Source: Conchocele bisecta
Taxonomy: Eukaryota; Mollusca; Bivalvia; Lucinida; Thyasiridae
DNA length: 64,000 nt
Direction: 5' to 3'
NCBI GenBank assembly: GCA_029237695.1
Contig: CM055265.1
Span: 112,270,773-112,334,772, forward strand
Of this stretch, positions 8,719 to 22,583 are shown piece after piece; the stretch's first letter is position 1; each line of letters opens with the position of its first letter. Position numbers and translations under genes: made by a program. Under the pieces are notes generated by a model. The model did no database searches and was not told the DNA's origin. It worked only from the letters and a program-made list of their open reading frames with translations.

Positions 8719-11700
8719 TTTTTAGCTCGCCTGCACAAAGTGCAGAAGAGCTTATGGCATACCCCCGGCGTCGTCGGCGTCGGCGTCAGCTTCGCCCACA
8801 AACTTAACGTTGGGTAAATGTCTTATAACTTCTGTTTCCTTTCATGGAACACCTTGTTATTTCATACATGCATTCCTCAGATGACCCTCTATCATGCTGT
8901 AGCAAATCCATGACCCACCACCAAGCCCTTACCCCAAGGTCAAGGTCACAAACTTGGCACATTCATAAACTTAACGTTGGGTAAATGTCTTATAACTTCT
9001 GTTTCCTTTCATGGAACACCTTGTTATTTCATACATGCATTCCTCAGATGACCCTCTATCATGCTGTAGCAAATCCATGACCCACCACCTAGCCCTTACC
9101 CCAAGGTCAAGGTCACAAACATGGCACATTCATAAACTTAACGTTGGGTAAATGTCTGATAACTTCTGTTTCCTTTCATGGAAACACCTTGTTATTTCAT
9201 ACATGCATTCCTCAGATGACCCTCTATCATGATGTAGCAAATCCATGACCCACCACCCAGCCCTTACCCCAAGGTCAAGGTTACAAACTTGGCACATTCA
9301 TAAACTTAACGTTGGGGTAAATGTCTTATAACTTCTGTTTCCTTTCATGGAACACCTTGTTATTTCATACATGCATTCCTCAGATGACCCTCTATCATGC
9401 TGTAGCAAATCCATGACCCACCACCAAGCCCTTACCCCAAGGTCAAGGTCACAAACTTGGCACATTCATAAACTTAACGTTGGGTAAATGTCTTATAACT
9501 TCTGTTTCCTTTCATGGAACACCTTGTTATTTCATACATGCATTCCTCAGATGACCCTCTATCATGCTGTAGCAAATCCATGACCCACCACCTAGCCCTT
9601 ACCCCAAGGTCAAGGTCACAAACATGGCACATTCATAAACTTAACGTTGGGTAAATGTCTGATAACTTCTGTTTCCTTTCATGGAACACCTTGTTATTTC
9701 ATACATGCATTCCTCAGATGACCCTCTATCATGATGTAGCAAATCCATGACCCACCCACCCAGCCCTTACCCCAAGGTTCAAGGTTACAAACTTGGCACA
9801 TTCATAAACTTAACGTGGGTAAATTTCTTATAACTTCTGTTTCCGTTCATGGAACACCTTGTTATTTCATACATGCATTCCTCAGATGACCCTCTATCAA
9901 GTAGCAAACATGACCCACCCCCACCCTTACCCCAGCAAGGTTACATTGCATTCATAAACTTACGTTGGGGTATTTCCTATTTTTCCGTTCCCATGGAACA
10001 CCTTATCCATACATGCATCCTAAGTGACGTATCAGCTGTTAGCAAATCCATGGACACCACAGTTCCTACCCCAAGTCAAGGGGTCAAACTTAGCATTCTA
10101 AACTTCGTTGGGGAAATGTCTTATAACATCTGTTTCCTTTCATGGAACGCCTTGATATTTCATACATGCATTCATCTGATGATACTCTATCGTGCTTTAG
10201 CAAATCCATGACCCACCGCCCACCCAATCGTTACACCAAGGTCAAGGTCACAAACTTAGCATGTTCATAAACTTAACGTTGGGGTAAATGTCTGTTTCCT
10301 TTCATGGAACGCCTTGCTATTTCATACATTCCTCAGATGACCCTCTGTCATGCTGTAGCAAATCCACAACACACCACCCAACCCTTACCCAAAAGTCAAG
10401 GTCACAAACTTAGCATGTTCATAGGGAACGCCTTCATATTTATGCCCCCGCCACCGAATGGTGAGGGGGGCATATAGTGTTACCGAAACCTTAATGCTGG
10501 GTAAATGGCTTATAATTTCCTTGCTCGGATCTGCTTCACATTTCACACACGCATTACTCCAATGGTCCTCTACCGCCCTGTGACAAATCCACATTTGTCC
10601 CGCCCCCGCTAAGCCCAGGGTCAAGGTCACAGACTTGGTGCATTCCAAACCTTAACGCTCGGGTAAATGGCTTGTAATTTCTCTGTCCTTGCTCGGATCT
10701 GTGTCACATTTCTCACACGCATTGCTCCAATGGTCCTCTACCACCCTGTGACAAATCCACATTCGTCCCGCCCCCGCTAAGCCCAGGGTCAAGGTCACAG
10801 ACTTGGTGCGTTCGAAACCTTAACGCTGGATAAATGGCTTATAATTTCTGTTTCCTTGCTCGGATCTGCTTCATATTTCACACACACATTGTTCCAATGG
10901 TCCGCTATCGCCCTGTGGCAAATTCACATTCGTCCCGCCCCCGCTAAGCCCAGGGTCAAGGTCACAGACTTGGTGCGTTCCAAACCTTAACGCTCAGGTA
11001 AATGGCTTGTAATTTCTCTGTCCTTGCTCGGATCTGCGTCACATTTCTCACACGCATTGCTCCAATGGTCCTCTACCACCTTGTGACAAATCCACATTCG
11101 TCCTGCCCCCGCTAAATCCAGGGTCAAGGTCACAGACTTGGTGCGTTCAAAACCTTAACGCTCGGTTAAATGGCTTATAATTTCTGTTTCCTTGCTCGGA
11201 TCTGCTTCACATTTCACACACACATTGCTCCAATGCTCCTCTACCATCCTGTCACAAATCCACATTCGTCACGCCCCCGCTACATTAAGCCCATGATCAA
11301 GGTCAAATACTTGGTGCGTTCGAAACCTTAACGCTCGGGTAAATGGCTTATAATTTCTGTTTCTTTGCTCAGATCTGCTTCACATTTCACACACACAGTG
11401 CTCCAATGGTCCTCTACCGCCCTGTGACAAATCCACATTCATCCCGCCCCCGCTAAGCACAGGGTCAAGGTCACAGACTTGGTGCGTTTGAAACCTTAAC
11501 GCTCGGGTAAATGGCTTGTAATTTCTGTTTCCTTGCTCGGATCTGCTTCACATTTCACACACGCATTGCTCCAATGCTCCTCTACCGCCCTCTGACAAAT
11601 CCACATTCGTCCCACACCCGCTAAGCCCAGGGTCAAGGTCACAGACTTGGTGCGTTCGAAACCTTAACGCTCGGGTAAATGGCTTATAATCAAATATGCC

Positions 11701-13175
11701 TCGTTTTCTTTGGCTGCCAGCGGGGGCATTCGTGTGCCGACAGGCCACATTTCTAGTTCATACATGCATTCATCTGATGATACTCTATCGTGCTATAGCA
11801 AATTCATAACTCACCGCCCACCCCTTTCCCCAAGGTCAAGGTCACAATCTTAGCACATTCATAAACTTAATGTTGGGGTAAATGTATTATAACATCTGTT
11901 TCCTTTCATGGAACGCCTTGACATTTCAAATATGTATTCATCTGATGATACTCTATCATGCTATAGCAAATCCATGACCCACCGCCCATCCCTTACCCCA
12001 AGGTCAAGGTCACAAACTTAGTACATTCATAAACTTAACGTAGGGGTAAATGTCTGTTTCCTTTCATGGAATGCCTTGCTATTTCATACATTCCTCAGAT
12101 GACCCTCTGTCATGCTGTAGCAAATCCACAACCCACCACCCAACCCTTACCCAAAGTCAAGGTCACAAACTTAGCATGTTCATAAACTTAACGTTGGGGT
12201 AAATGTTGTGTAACTTCTGTTTCTTTACACTTTGAACACCTTGATATTTCATACATGCATTCATCTGATGATACTCTATCGTGCTATAGCAATTCCATGA
12301 CCCACCACCCACCCCTTACCCCAAGGTCAAGGTCACAAACTTGACACATTCATAATCTTAACGTTGGGGTACATGTCTGATAGCAACTGTTTCCTTTGAT
12401 GGAACGCCTTGATATTTCATACATACATTCCTCAGATGACCCTCTATCATGCTGTAGCAAATCCACAACCCACCACCTAACCCTTACCACAAGGTCAAGG
12501 TCACAAACTTAGCATGTTCATAAACTTTACATTGTGGTAAATGTTGTGTAACGTCCGTTTCTTTACACTTTGAACGCTTTGATATTTCATACATGCATTC
12601 ATCTGATGATCCTCTATTGTTCTACAGCAAATCCATGACCCACCCCACCCCTTTCCCCAAGATCAACATCATAAACTTAACGTTGGAGTAATTGTCTTTT
12701 TATAACTTCTGTTTCTTTACAGGGAACACCTTCATATTTCATACATGCATTCATCTGATGATACTCTATTGTGCTACAGAAAATCCATGACCCACCCCCC
12801 CCCCCCCACCCCTTTCGCCAAGGCCAAGGTCACAAACTTAGCACATTTATACATGCATTCCTCATGTGAATAGCTATCATGCTATAGAAAATCACCAACT
12901 TAGTGTGTTCATAAACTTAACGCTGGGTTAAATTTTGTTTTCCTTCTCTTTTCAGGGAGCGCATTGATATTTCATACATGCATTCATCCTAATATGCTAT
13001 ATCATGCTATATCAATCCACGACCCACCTTCCACCACTGACCTCAATGTCAAGGTCCACCGCACACCCCTTATCCCAAGGTCAAGTTATATAATATTCAT
13101 GTTTTTTATACAACTGTGACAAGTTTGAATGAAGGCTGCCAACAGGCGAGCTTCGTTGTCTTCTGACAACTCTTG
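8719..13175 (+). mobile_element. B-type Helentron-like element, copy B2 (with nested E1)
   Basis: 5' TTTTTAGCTCGCCTGCACAA, with AGCTCGCCTG matched by CAGGCGAGCT near the 3' end, hairpin and CTCTTG end at 13175. The core is about 19 units of ~167 bp, split by nested element E1 (10440-11756). About 9895-10090 is unusually rich in small deletions, which may be sequencing error. Confidence 0.9.
10440..11756 (+). mobile_element. E-type Helentron-like element E1, nested in B2
   Basis: TTATGCCCCCGCCACCGAAT with hairpin CACC-GAAT-GGTG, about seven ~168-bp units (AAACCTTAACGCTCGGGTAA, CCCAGGGTCAAGGTCACAGA), then GCGGGGGCAT and CATTTCTAG. ATGCCCCCGC and GCGGGGGCAT are exact inverse complements. Removing it restores an uninterrupted B unit (CCTTCATAT^TTCATACATG). 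Confidence 0.9.
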
Positions 13176-13531
13176 TTCTATACAATTGTATATAGGGTAC
13201 CGAGTTTGTGTACACAACTCCTCTGAAACCGTTCAGTCGATCAATCTGAAACTATAATCACGTCTTCTACACATATTGAAGATGTGCACCTTGGTGTTTT
13301 TATGCTGAAAAAATATTTTTTAACAAAAATATCACCTTAGCCATGTTTTCTACATTTTTCTATACAATTTTATATAGGGTACAGTTTGTGTACACAACTC
13401 CGCTGAAACCATCGAGTCGATCGATCTGAAACTATACATACATCTTCTACATATATTGAAGATGTGCACCTTGGTGTTTTTATGGCGAAAAAATATTTTT
13501 TAACAAAAATATCTTTTTACATTTTTCTACA
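13176..13531. repeat. Two copies of the spacer repeat
   Basis: TTTGTGTACACAACTCCTCT and TTTGTGTACACAACTCCGCT head two ~180-bp copies of the sequence at 8502-8718, each with GAAGATGTGCACCTTGGTGT. No coding content. Confidence 0.65.
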
Positions 13532-13643
13532 TTTTTAGCTCTGGCATACCCCCCCCCCCCGGCATCGTCGGCGTCGTCCACAAACTTAACGTTGGGGTAA
13601 ATGTCTTATAACTTCTGTTTCCTTTCATGGAACACCTTGTTAT

Positions 13644-14301
13644 TATACCCCCCGCAACGAGTTGTGGGGGGGGGGGGTATACTGGAGTCAGGTTGTCCGT
13701 GCGTCCGTGCGTCCGTCCGTCACTAAACTTAATATCAGAGAAATATTGTTATAACTTCTATTTCCTTCATCTAAAATGCTTAATATTTCACACATGCATT
13801 CCTGTAAGTCTCTACTACCATGCTGTACCAAATCCACGACCGTCCAACCCCCGCTGATCCCAAGGTCAAATACTTAGTCTCTTTACAAAACTGAACATCA
13901 GAGAAATATTGTTATAACTTCTGTTTCCTTCATCTAAAATGCTTAATATTTCACACATACATTCCTGTAAGGCTCTACTACCATGCTGTGCCAAATCCAT
14001 GACCGTCCAACCCCCGCTGATCCCAAGGTCAAGGTCAAATACTTAGTCTCTTTACAAAACTTAACATCAGAGAAATATGTTGTAACTTCTATTTCCTTCA
14101 TCTAAAATGCTTAATATTTCACACATGCATTCCTGTAAGGTTCTACTACCATGCTGTGCCGAATCCACGACCGTGACAAATTCACGTTCGTGCCCAGAGT
14201 CAAGGTCAAAAGCCCACACACTTGGATTTATTTTACTTATTTAGGGGTACATGGGCCCACGTGGGGGGTATTCCGTAAGCCTCGCTTACTGACAAATCTA
14301 G
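13644..14301 (+). mobile_element. F-like element with ACCCCCCGC end, nested in B3
   Basis: TATACCCCCCGCAACGAGTT with hairpin CAAC-GA-GTTG and GTCCGTGCGTCCG, then three ~170-bp units (CTTCATCTAAAATGCTTAAT, CCCCCGCTGATCCCAAGGTC), ending near ATCTAG at 14301. The flanks ACACCTTGTTAT and TCATACATGCATTCCTCAG join into an intact B unit. A larger relative is at 31963-33880. Confidence 0.82.
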
Positions 14302-15306
14302 TGTCATACATGCATTCCTCAGATGACCCTGTATCATGCTGTATCAAATCCATGACCCACCACCCAACCCTTACCCCAAGGTCACAAACATAGCACATTC
14401 ATAAACTTAACGTTGGGTAAATTTCTTATAACATCTGTTTACTTTCATGGAACGCCTTGATATTTCATACATGCATTCCTCAGATGACCCTCGATCATGC
14501 TGTAGCAAATGCATGACCCACCACCCAACCCTTACCCCAAGGTCAAGGTCACAACCTTAGCAGATTCATAAACTTAACGTTGGGGTAATTTTCTTATAAC
14601 ACTGTTTACTTTCATGGAACGCCTTGATATTTCATACATGCATTCCTCAGATGACCCTCTATCATGCTGTAGCAAATACATGACCGACCACCCAACCCTT
14701 ACTCCAGGGTCAAGGTCACAAACTTAGCATGTTCATAAACTTAACGTTGGGGTAAATGTTTTGTAACTTCTGTTTATTTACAGGGAATGTCTTCATATTT
14801 CATACATGCATTCATCTGATGACCCTCTATCATGCTGTAGCAAATCCACGATCCACCACCCAACCCTTACCCCAAGGTGAAGGTCACAAACTTAGCATGT
14901 TCATAAACTTAACGTTGGGGGTAAATGTTGCGTAGCTTCTGTTTATTAACAGGGAATGCCTTCATATTTCATACATGGATTCATCTGATGATACTCTATC
15001 GTGCTATAGCAAATCTATGACCCACCGCCCATCCCTTACCCCAAGGTCAAGGTCACAAACGTAGCACATTCATAAACTTAACGTTGGGGTAAATGTCTTA
15101 TAACATCTGTTTTCTTTCATGGAACGCCTTGATATTTCATACATGCATTCCTCAGATGACCCTCTATTATGCTGTAGCAAATCCACGACTCACCACCCAA
15201 CCCTTACCCCAAGGTCAAGGTCACAAACCTAGCACATTCATAAACTTAACGTTGGGGTAAATGTTTGTGTAACTTCTGTTTTTTGATACAGAGAATACCT
15301 TCATAT

Positions 15307-16488
15307 TTATGCCACCCCCGCTACCGAAAGGTACGGGGGCAATATATACGTGTTACGGCGTGAAAGGTAACACCGTACGACCTTCCCGATATTACCATTT
15401 AAATTTTTAGTAACTTTGGTCTACATGGCTTCACATATTATGTCATTTTATACATGTGATACATATGATCATATGAACATGCCTTACACACTCCACCCAG
15501 TACTTCGACCTTGACCTTTGGCCTTGACCTTTTCCACTTCAAATGTTTGCTTGGCACTTTGGGACAAATCTACGTGCACGTTTCTCAATCCTACACTAAC
15601 TTCTCAATACTTTTGCCAATCGCTTAAATATTTATACACATGATACATATGAACATGCCCTACACACTCCACCACCCAGTACTTCGACCTTGACCTTTGG
15701 CCGTGACCTTTTCCACTTTAAATGTTTACTTAGCACTTTGGGACAAATCTACGTGCACGTTTCTCAATCCTACAATAACTCTCAATACTTTTGCCAATCG
15801 CTTAAATATTTATACACATGATACATATGAACATGCCTTACACACTCCACCACCCATTACTTCGACCTTCACCTTTGACCTTCACCTTTTCCACTTTAAT
15901 TGTTTACTTTCCACTTTGGGAACGTGCACGTTTCTCAATCCTACACTAACTTCTCAATACTTTTGCCAATCGCTTAAATATTTATACACATGATACATAT
16001 GACATGCCCTACACACTCCACCACCCAGTACTTCGACCTTCACCTTTGATCTTCACCTTTTCCACTTTAATTGTTTACTTGCCACTTTGGGACAAATCTA
16101 CGTGCGCGTTTCTCAATCCTACACTAACTTTCACACACGCATTGCTCCAATGGTCCTCTACCGCCCTGTGACAAATATACATTCGTCCTGCCCCCGCTAA
16201 GCACAGGGTCAAGGTCACAGACTTGGTGCGTTTGAAACCTTAACATTCAGTTAAATGGCTTATAATTTGTGTTTCCTTGCTCGGATCTGCTTCACATTTC
16301 ACACACGCATTGCTACAATGGTCCTCTACCGCCCTGTGACAAATCCACATTCGTCCCGCCCCCACTAAGCCCAGGGTCAAGGTGCGTTCAAAACCTTAAC
16401 GCTCGGGTAAATGGCTTATAATCAAATATGCCTCGTTTTCTTTGGCTGCCAGCTGGGGCATTCGTGTGCCGACAGGCCACATTTCTAG
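15307..16488 (+). mobile_element. E-type element E2, nested in B3, with mixed core
   Basis: TTATGCCACCCCCGCTACCG with hairpin TACCGAAAGGTA. The first part of the core is four ~180-bp units of a different repeat (TACTTCGACCTTGACCTTTG, TTTCTCAATCCTACACTAAC) at about 15400-16130; the last 350 bp are E-type units, and it ends TTTCTAG. It is inserted at the same nucleotide of the B unit as E1. Confidence 0.82.
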
Positions 16489-19400
16489 TTCATACATGCA
16501 TTCATCTGATGATACTCTATCGTACTATAGCAAATCCATGACCCACCTCCCACCCCTTTCCCCAAGGTCAATGTCACAAACTTAGCACATTCATAAACTT
16601 AACGTTGGGGTAAATGTCTTAAATGTCTTATAACATCTGTTTCCTTTCTTGAAACGCCTTGATATTTCATACATGCATTCATCTGATGATACCCTATCAT
16701 GCTATCGCAAATCCATGACCCACCGCCCACCCCAAGGTCACAAACTTAGCACATTCATAAACTTAACTTTGGGGTAAATGTCTTATAACATCTGTTTCCT
16801 TTCATGAAACGCCTTGATATTTCATACATGCATTCCTCAGATGACCCTCTATCATGCTGTAGCAAATCCACAACCCACCACCCAAGGTCACAAACTTAGC
16901 ATGTTCATAAACTTAACGTTGGGGTAAATGTTGTGTAACTTCTGTTTCTTTACAGGGAACACTTTGATATTTCATACATCATCTGATGGTCCTATATTGT
17001 GCTACAGCAAATCCATGACCCCCCACCCCTTTCCCCAAGATCAACATCATAAACTTAACTTTGGAGTAAATGTCTTTTTATAACTTCTATTTCTTTACAG
17101 GGAACGCCTTGATATTTCATACATGCATTCATCTGATGATATTCTATCGTGCTATAGCCAATCCATGACCCACCCCCACACCTTTCCCCAAGGTCAAGGT
17201 CACAAACATAGCACATTCATAAACTTAATTTTGGGGTAAATGTCTTATAACATCTGTTTCCTGTCATGGAACGCCTTGGTATTTCATACATGCATTCATC
17301 TGATGATACTCTATCGTGCTATAGCAAATCCATGACCCACCGCCCACCCCTTACCCCAAGGTCAAGGTCACAAACTTAGCAAATTCATAAACTTAACGTT
17401 GGGGTAAATGTCTTATAACATCTGTTTCCTTTCATGGAACGCCTTAATATTTCATGCATGCATTCCTCAGATGACCCTGTATCATGCTGTAGCAAATCCA
17501 CAACCCAACACTCACCCCTTACCCCAAGGTCAAGGTCACAAACTTAGCATGTTCATAAACTTAACGTTGGGGTAAATGTTGTGTAACTTCTGTTCCGTTA
17601 CAGGGAACGCTTTGATATTTCATACATGCATTCATCTGATGATCCTCTATTGTGCTACAGCAAATCCATGACCCACCTCCCACCCCCCCCCCCCCCCTTT
17701 CCCCAAGATCAACATCATAAACTTAACGTTGGAGTAAATGTCTTTTTATAACTTCTGTTTCTTTACAGGGAACGCCTTGATATTTTATACATGCATTCAT
17801 CTGATGATACTCTATCGTGCTAATGCCAATCCATGACCCACCCCGCACCCCTTTCCCCAAGGTCAAGGTCACAAACATAGCACATTCATAAACTTAACGT
17901 TGGGGTAAATGTCTTATAACATCTGTTTCCTTTCATGGAACGCCTTGGTATTTCATACATGCATTCATCTGATGATACTCTATCGTGCTATAGCAAATCC
18001 ATGACCCACCGCCCACTCCTTACCCCAGGGTCAAGGTCACAAACTTAGCACATTCGTAAACTTAACGTTGGGGTAAATGTCTTATAACATCTGTTTCCTT
18101 TCATGGAAAGCCTTGATATTTCATACATGCATTCATCTGATGATACTCTATCGTGCTATAGCAAATCCATGACCACCGCCCACTCCTTACCACAGGGTCA
18201 AGGTCACAAACTTAGCACATTCGTAAACTTAACGTTGGGGTAAATGTCTTATAACATCTGTTTCCTTTCATGGAAAGCCTTGATATTTCATACATGCATT
18301 CATCTGATGATACTCTATCGTGCTATAGCAAATCCATGACCCATCGCCCACTCCTTACCCCAGGGTCAAGGTCACAAACTTAGCACATTCATAAACTTAA
18401 CGTTGGGGTAAATGTCTTATAAACGTCTGTTTCCTTTCATGGAACGCCTTGATATTTCATGCATGCATTCCTCAGATGACCCTGTATCATGCTTTAGCAA
18501 ATCCACAACCCAACACTCAACCCTTACCCCAAGGTCAAGGTCACAAACTTAGCATGGTCATAAACTTAACGTTGGGGTAAATGTTGTGTAACTTCTGTTT
18601 CGTTACAGGGAACGCTTTGATATTTCATACATGCATTCATCTGATGATCCTCTATTGTGCTACAGCAAATCCATGACCCACCCCCCCCCCCCCCCCTTTC
18701 CCCAAGATCAACATCATAAACTTAACGTTGGAGTAAATGTCTTTTTATAACTTCTGTTTCTTTACAGGGTACGCCTTGATATTTTATACATGCATTCATC
18801 TGATGATACTCTATCGTGCTAATGCCAATCCATGACCCACCCCGCACCCCTTTCCCCAAGGTCAAGGTCACAAACATAGCACATTCATAAACTTAACGTT
18901 GGGGTAAATGTCTTATAACATCTGTTTCCTTTCATGGAACGCCTTGGTATTTCATACATGCATTCATCTGATGATACTCTATCGTGCTATAGCAAATCCA
19001 TGACCCACCGCCCACTCCTTACCCCAGGGTCAAGGTCACAAACTTAGCACATTCGTAAACTTAACGTTGGGGTAAATGTCTTATAACATCTGTTTCCTTT
19101 CATGGAAAGCCTTGATATTTCATACATGCATTCATCTGATGATACTCTATCGTGCTATAGCAAATCCATGACCCACCGCCCACTCCTTACCCCAGGGTCA
19201 AGGTCACAAACTTAGCACATTCGTAAACTTAACGTTGGGGTAAATGTCTTATAACATCTGTTTCCTTTCATGGAAAGCTTGATATTTCATACATGCATTC
19301 ATCTGATGATACTCTATCGTGCTATAGCAAAATCCATGACCCATCGCCCACTCCTTACCCCAGGGTCAAGGTCACAAACTTAGCACATTCATAAACTTAA

Positions 19401-20719
19401 CGTTGGGGTAAATGTCTTATAAACGTCTGTTTCCTTTCATGGAACGCCTAGATATTTCATACATGCATTCCTCAGATGTACTTCTATCATGCTGTAGCAA
19501 ATACACAACCCACGACCCAACCCTTACCCAAAGGTCAAGGTCACAAACTTAGCATGTTCGTAAACTTAACGTTGGTGTAAATGTTGTGTAACTTCTGTTT
19601 CGGTACAGGGAACGCTTTGATATTTCATACATGCATTCATCTGATGATCCTCTATTGTACTACAGCAAATCCATGACCCCCCCCCCCCCCACCCCCTTTC
19701 CCCAAGATCAACATCATAAACTTAACATTGGAGAAATGTCTTTTTATAACTTCTGTTTCTTTACAGGGAACGCCTTGATATTTCATACATGCATTCATCT
19801 GATGATACTCTATCGTGCTATAGCAAATCCATGACCCACTCCCTACCCCTTTCCCCAAGGTCAAGATCACAAACTTAGCATATTCATAAACGCAACGTTG
19901 GGGTAAATGTCTTTTAACATCTGTTTCCTTTCATGGAACTCCTTGATATTTCATACATGCATTCATATGATGATATTCTATCGTGTTATAGCAAATCCAT
20001 GACCCACAGCCCACCCCTTACCCCAGGGTCAAGGTCACATACTTAGCACATTCATAAACTAATGTTGGGGTAAATGTCTTATAACATCTGTTTCCTTTAA
20101 TGGAACGCCTTGATATTTCATACATGCATTCCTCAGATGACCCTCTATCATGCTGTAGCAAATCCACAACCCACGACCCAACCCTTACCCCAAGGTCAAG
20201 GTCACAAACTTAGCATGTTCATAAACTTAAAAGTTGGGGTAAATGGTGTGTAACTTCTGTTTCTTTACAGGGAACGCTTTGATATTTCATACATGCATTC
20301 ATGTGATGATCCTCTATTGTGCTACAGCAAATACATGACACCCCCCCCACCTCTTTCCCCAATGTGAAGGACACAAACTTAGCACATTCATACATGCATT
20401 CCTCATGTGAATAGCTATCATATTGTAGAAAATCACCAACTTAGTGCGTTCATAAACTTAAAGTTGGGTTAAATTTTGGTTTTACTTCTGTTTTCAGGGA
20501 GCGCTTTGATATTTTATACATGCATTCATCTTAATATGCTATATTATGCTATAGCAAACCCACGACCCACCTTGCACCACTGAGCCCAATGTCAAGGTCC
20601 ACCGCACGCCCCTTAACCAAAGGTCAAGTTATATACTATTCATGTTTGTTTATGCAACTGTGCCAAGTTTGAGTGAAGGCTGCCAACAGGCGAGCTTCGT
20701 TGTCTTCTGACAACTCTTG

Positions 20720-21075
20720 TTGTATCCAATTCAATATCATTTCTACTTTGCACATCTCTGCCTAAATTAGTATACATGTTTAGCACAACGAGATGAAGAA
20801 ATAATGCTATAGAGTTTCAAATTCTCATTAATGTTTCTTGCCTTGGTGACAGCTTCACATTTCTGCATCTTCGCTGTCTGGCCCATATTCGACGGGCGTA
20901 TTTTGTGACTTACGGCACTCTTGTTTATATATCCGTAAAATTTGGGCAGGTTTTGTGAAACGGACTATAGTCTGTAATGTCTAGGTTGGCACTACTGTTA
21001 GCCACAGTAGCGACTTCGCTACTGAAATGGCTGCTTGGCTACGAATATTTCAGAAATGGCCATTTTGGCTACCTT
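20720..21075. other. Spacer with element fragments
   Basis: About 20885-20923 is an S-type 3' end (TATTTTGTGACTTACGGCAC then TCTTG). 20930-20970 is an H-type MITE end (TTTGGGCAGGTTTTGTGAAA). 21000-21065 has a short inverted repeat (AGCCACAGTAGCGACTTCGC / TACTG..GGCT). No gene seen. Confidence 0.5.
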
Positions 21076-21379
21076 CATGTCCAAGATCAAGGTCAAATTA
21101 CTTATAAATTTGCGTCTGTAAGATTTGTGTTAATGATTTCGGGTACCCATTATCTCTGCAACAGTAAGTCGGATTGACTTCAAGCTTCATATACTTCCTT
21201 ATCATCATCCATAATTTCATTTCATACCACACCCATGTGGCTTTCATGTTCAAGGTCAAAGTCAAATTGCTTAGAAATTTGCATTAAATATTTGTTTACA
21301 TATTTGCGTTAAATTATTTATTTGTCAGTTAAGGCAGCGTGGCCAGGGGTATACGTGAGCCCCTGCTCACTTTCTCTAG
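21076..21379 (+). mobile_element. G-type Helentron-like element, 3' part
   Basis: CATGTCCAAGATCAAGGTCA, CTTCATATACTTCCTTATCA, then GGGGTATACG, the hairpin GTGAGC-CCCT-GCTCAC and a TTCTCTAG end. The loop differs from the 2232-2851 copy while the stem is kept. Confidence 0.75.
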
Positions 21380-21382
21380 TCA

Positions 21383-22440
21383 TTTTTAGCGCGCCTTCCG
21401 AAGGAAACCGTGCTTATGGCCTACCCTCGGTGTCGTAGGCTTCCGTCTGTCTGTCTTACCGTCCTTCTGTCCGTCTGTCTGTCGTCCGTCTTCAAAAATT
21501 ATAAGGCCTATATTTTCTGTTTCCTTGCTTGTATTTGTTTCATATTTCACACACGCATTGCTCCAAGGGTCCTTTACTGCGCTGTGGCAAATCCACGTCC
21601 ATGCCGACCTTCTAAGCCCACGGTCTAGGTCACATACTTTGTGCATCTCGAAACCTTAACGCTCGGACGCTCGGGTAAATGGCCTATATTTTCTGTTTCC
21701 TTGCTTGGATTTGCTTCATATTTCACACACGTATTGCTCCAAGGGTCCTCTACTGCACTGTGGCAAATCCACGTCCATGCCGCCCCTTCTAAGCCCAGGG
21801 TCAAGGTCACATACTTTGTGCATCTCAAAACCTTAACGCTCGGACGCTCGGGTAAATGGCCTATATTTTCTGTTTCCTTGCTTGGATTTGCTTCATATTT
21901 CACACACACATTGCTCCAAGGGTCCTCTACTGCGCTGTTGCAAATCCATCTCCATGGTGCCCCTTCTAAGCCCAGGGTCAAGGTCACATACTTTGTGCAT
22001 CCCGAAACCTTAACGCTCGGGTAAATGACCTATATTTTCTGTTTCCTTGCTTGGATTTGCTTCATATTTCACACACGCATTGCTCCAATGGTCCTCTACT
22101 GTGCTGTGGCAAATCCACGTCCGTCCTGCCCCTTCTAAGCCCAGGGTCAAGGTCACATACTTTGTGCATCCCGAAACCTTAACACTCGGGTAAATGGTCT
22201 ATATTTTCTGTTTTCTTGCTTGGATTTGCTTCATATTTCACACACGCATTGCTCCAAGGGTCCTCTACTGTTGCTAAGCCTAGGGTCAAGGTCAAATACT
22301 TTGTACGCTCGAAACCTTAACATGCTCTGGTAAATGGCTCATAAATTTTCTTTCCCTTATCCAGCACATTGTGTTTTCAAATGTGCCCTCGGTTACTTTG
22401 CTGCCACCGGGCGCGCTTCGTTGTCCTCTGACAACTCTTG
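21383..22440 (+). mobile_element. C-type Helentron-like element
   Basis: TTTTTAGCGCGCCTTCCGAA with hairpin CCTTCCGAAGG, GTCCGTCTGTCTG, about five ~167-bp units (AAACCTTAACGCTCGGACGC, CTTGCTTGGATTTGCTTCAT, CCCAGGGTCAAGGTCACATA), then GGCGCGCT, hairpin GTTGTC-CTCT-GACAAC and a CTCTTG end. AGCGCGCC and GGCGCGCT pair exactly. Confidence 0.9.
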
Positions 22441-22583
22441 TTTAAATCAAATTGATTGGCCAATACTGTGCATTGCTCAGATAACTGCTATATTCTGTAA
22501 ACGGCATTGATAGCTGACAAAATAGACATAGCAAATGCGAAATTCTATTCCCATTTGCTCTGAACATTTCATTAACTTGTATA

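Larger units (their letters stand above)
13532..20719 (+). mobile_element. B-type Helentron-like element, copy B3, ~7.2 kb
   Basis: 5' TTTTTAGCTC, with the hairpin deleted and a C-run, then some 30 ~167-bp units and a standard 3' end (CAGGCGAGCT, GTTGTC-TTCT-GACAAC, CTCTTG at 20719). It contains nested elements at 13644-14301 and 15307-16488. Higher-order repetition is visible: blocks of several units around 17600-18450 and 18560-19400 are nearly identical, including C-runs at the same place in the unit. Confidence 0.88.

Noticed and set aside
7617..20719. Ordinary centromeric-type satellite
   Set aside because: The arrays have defined element ends (5' hairpin, 3' hairpin, CTWG), unlike open-ended satellite blocks.
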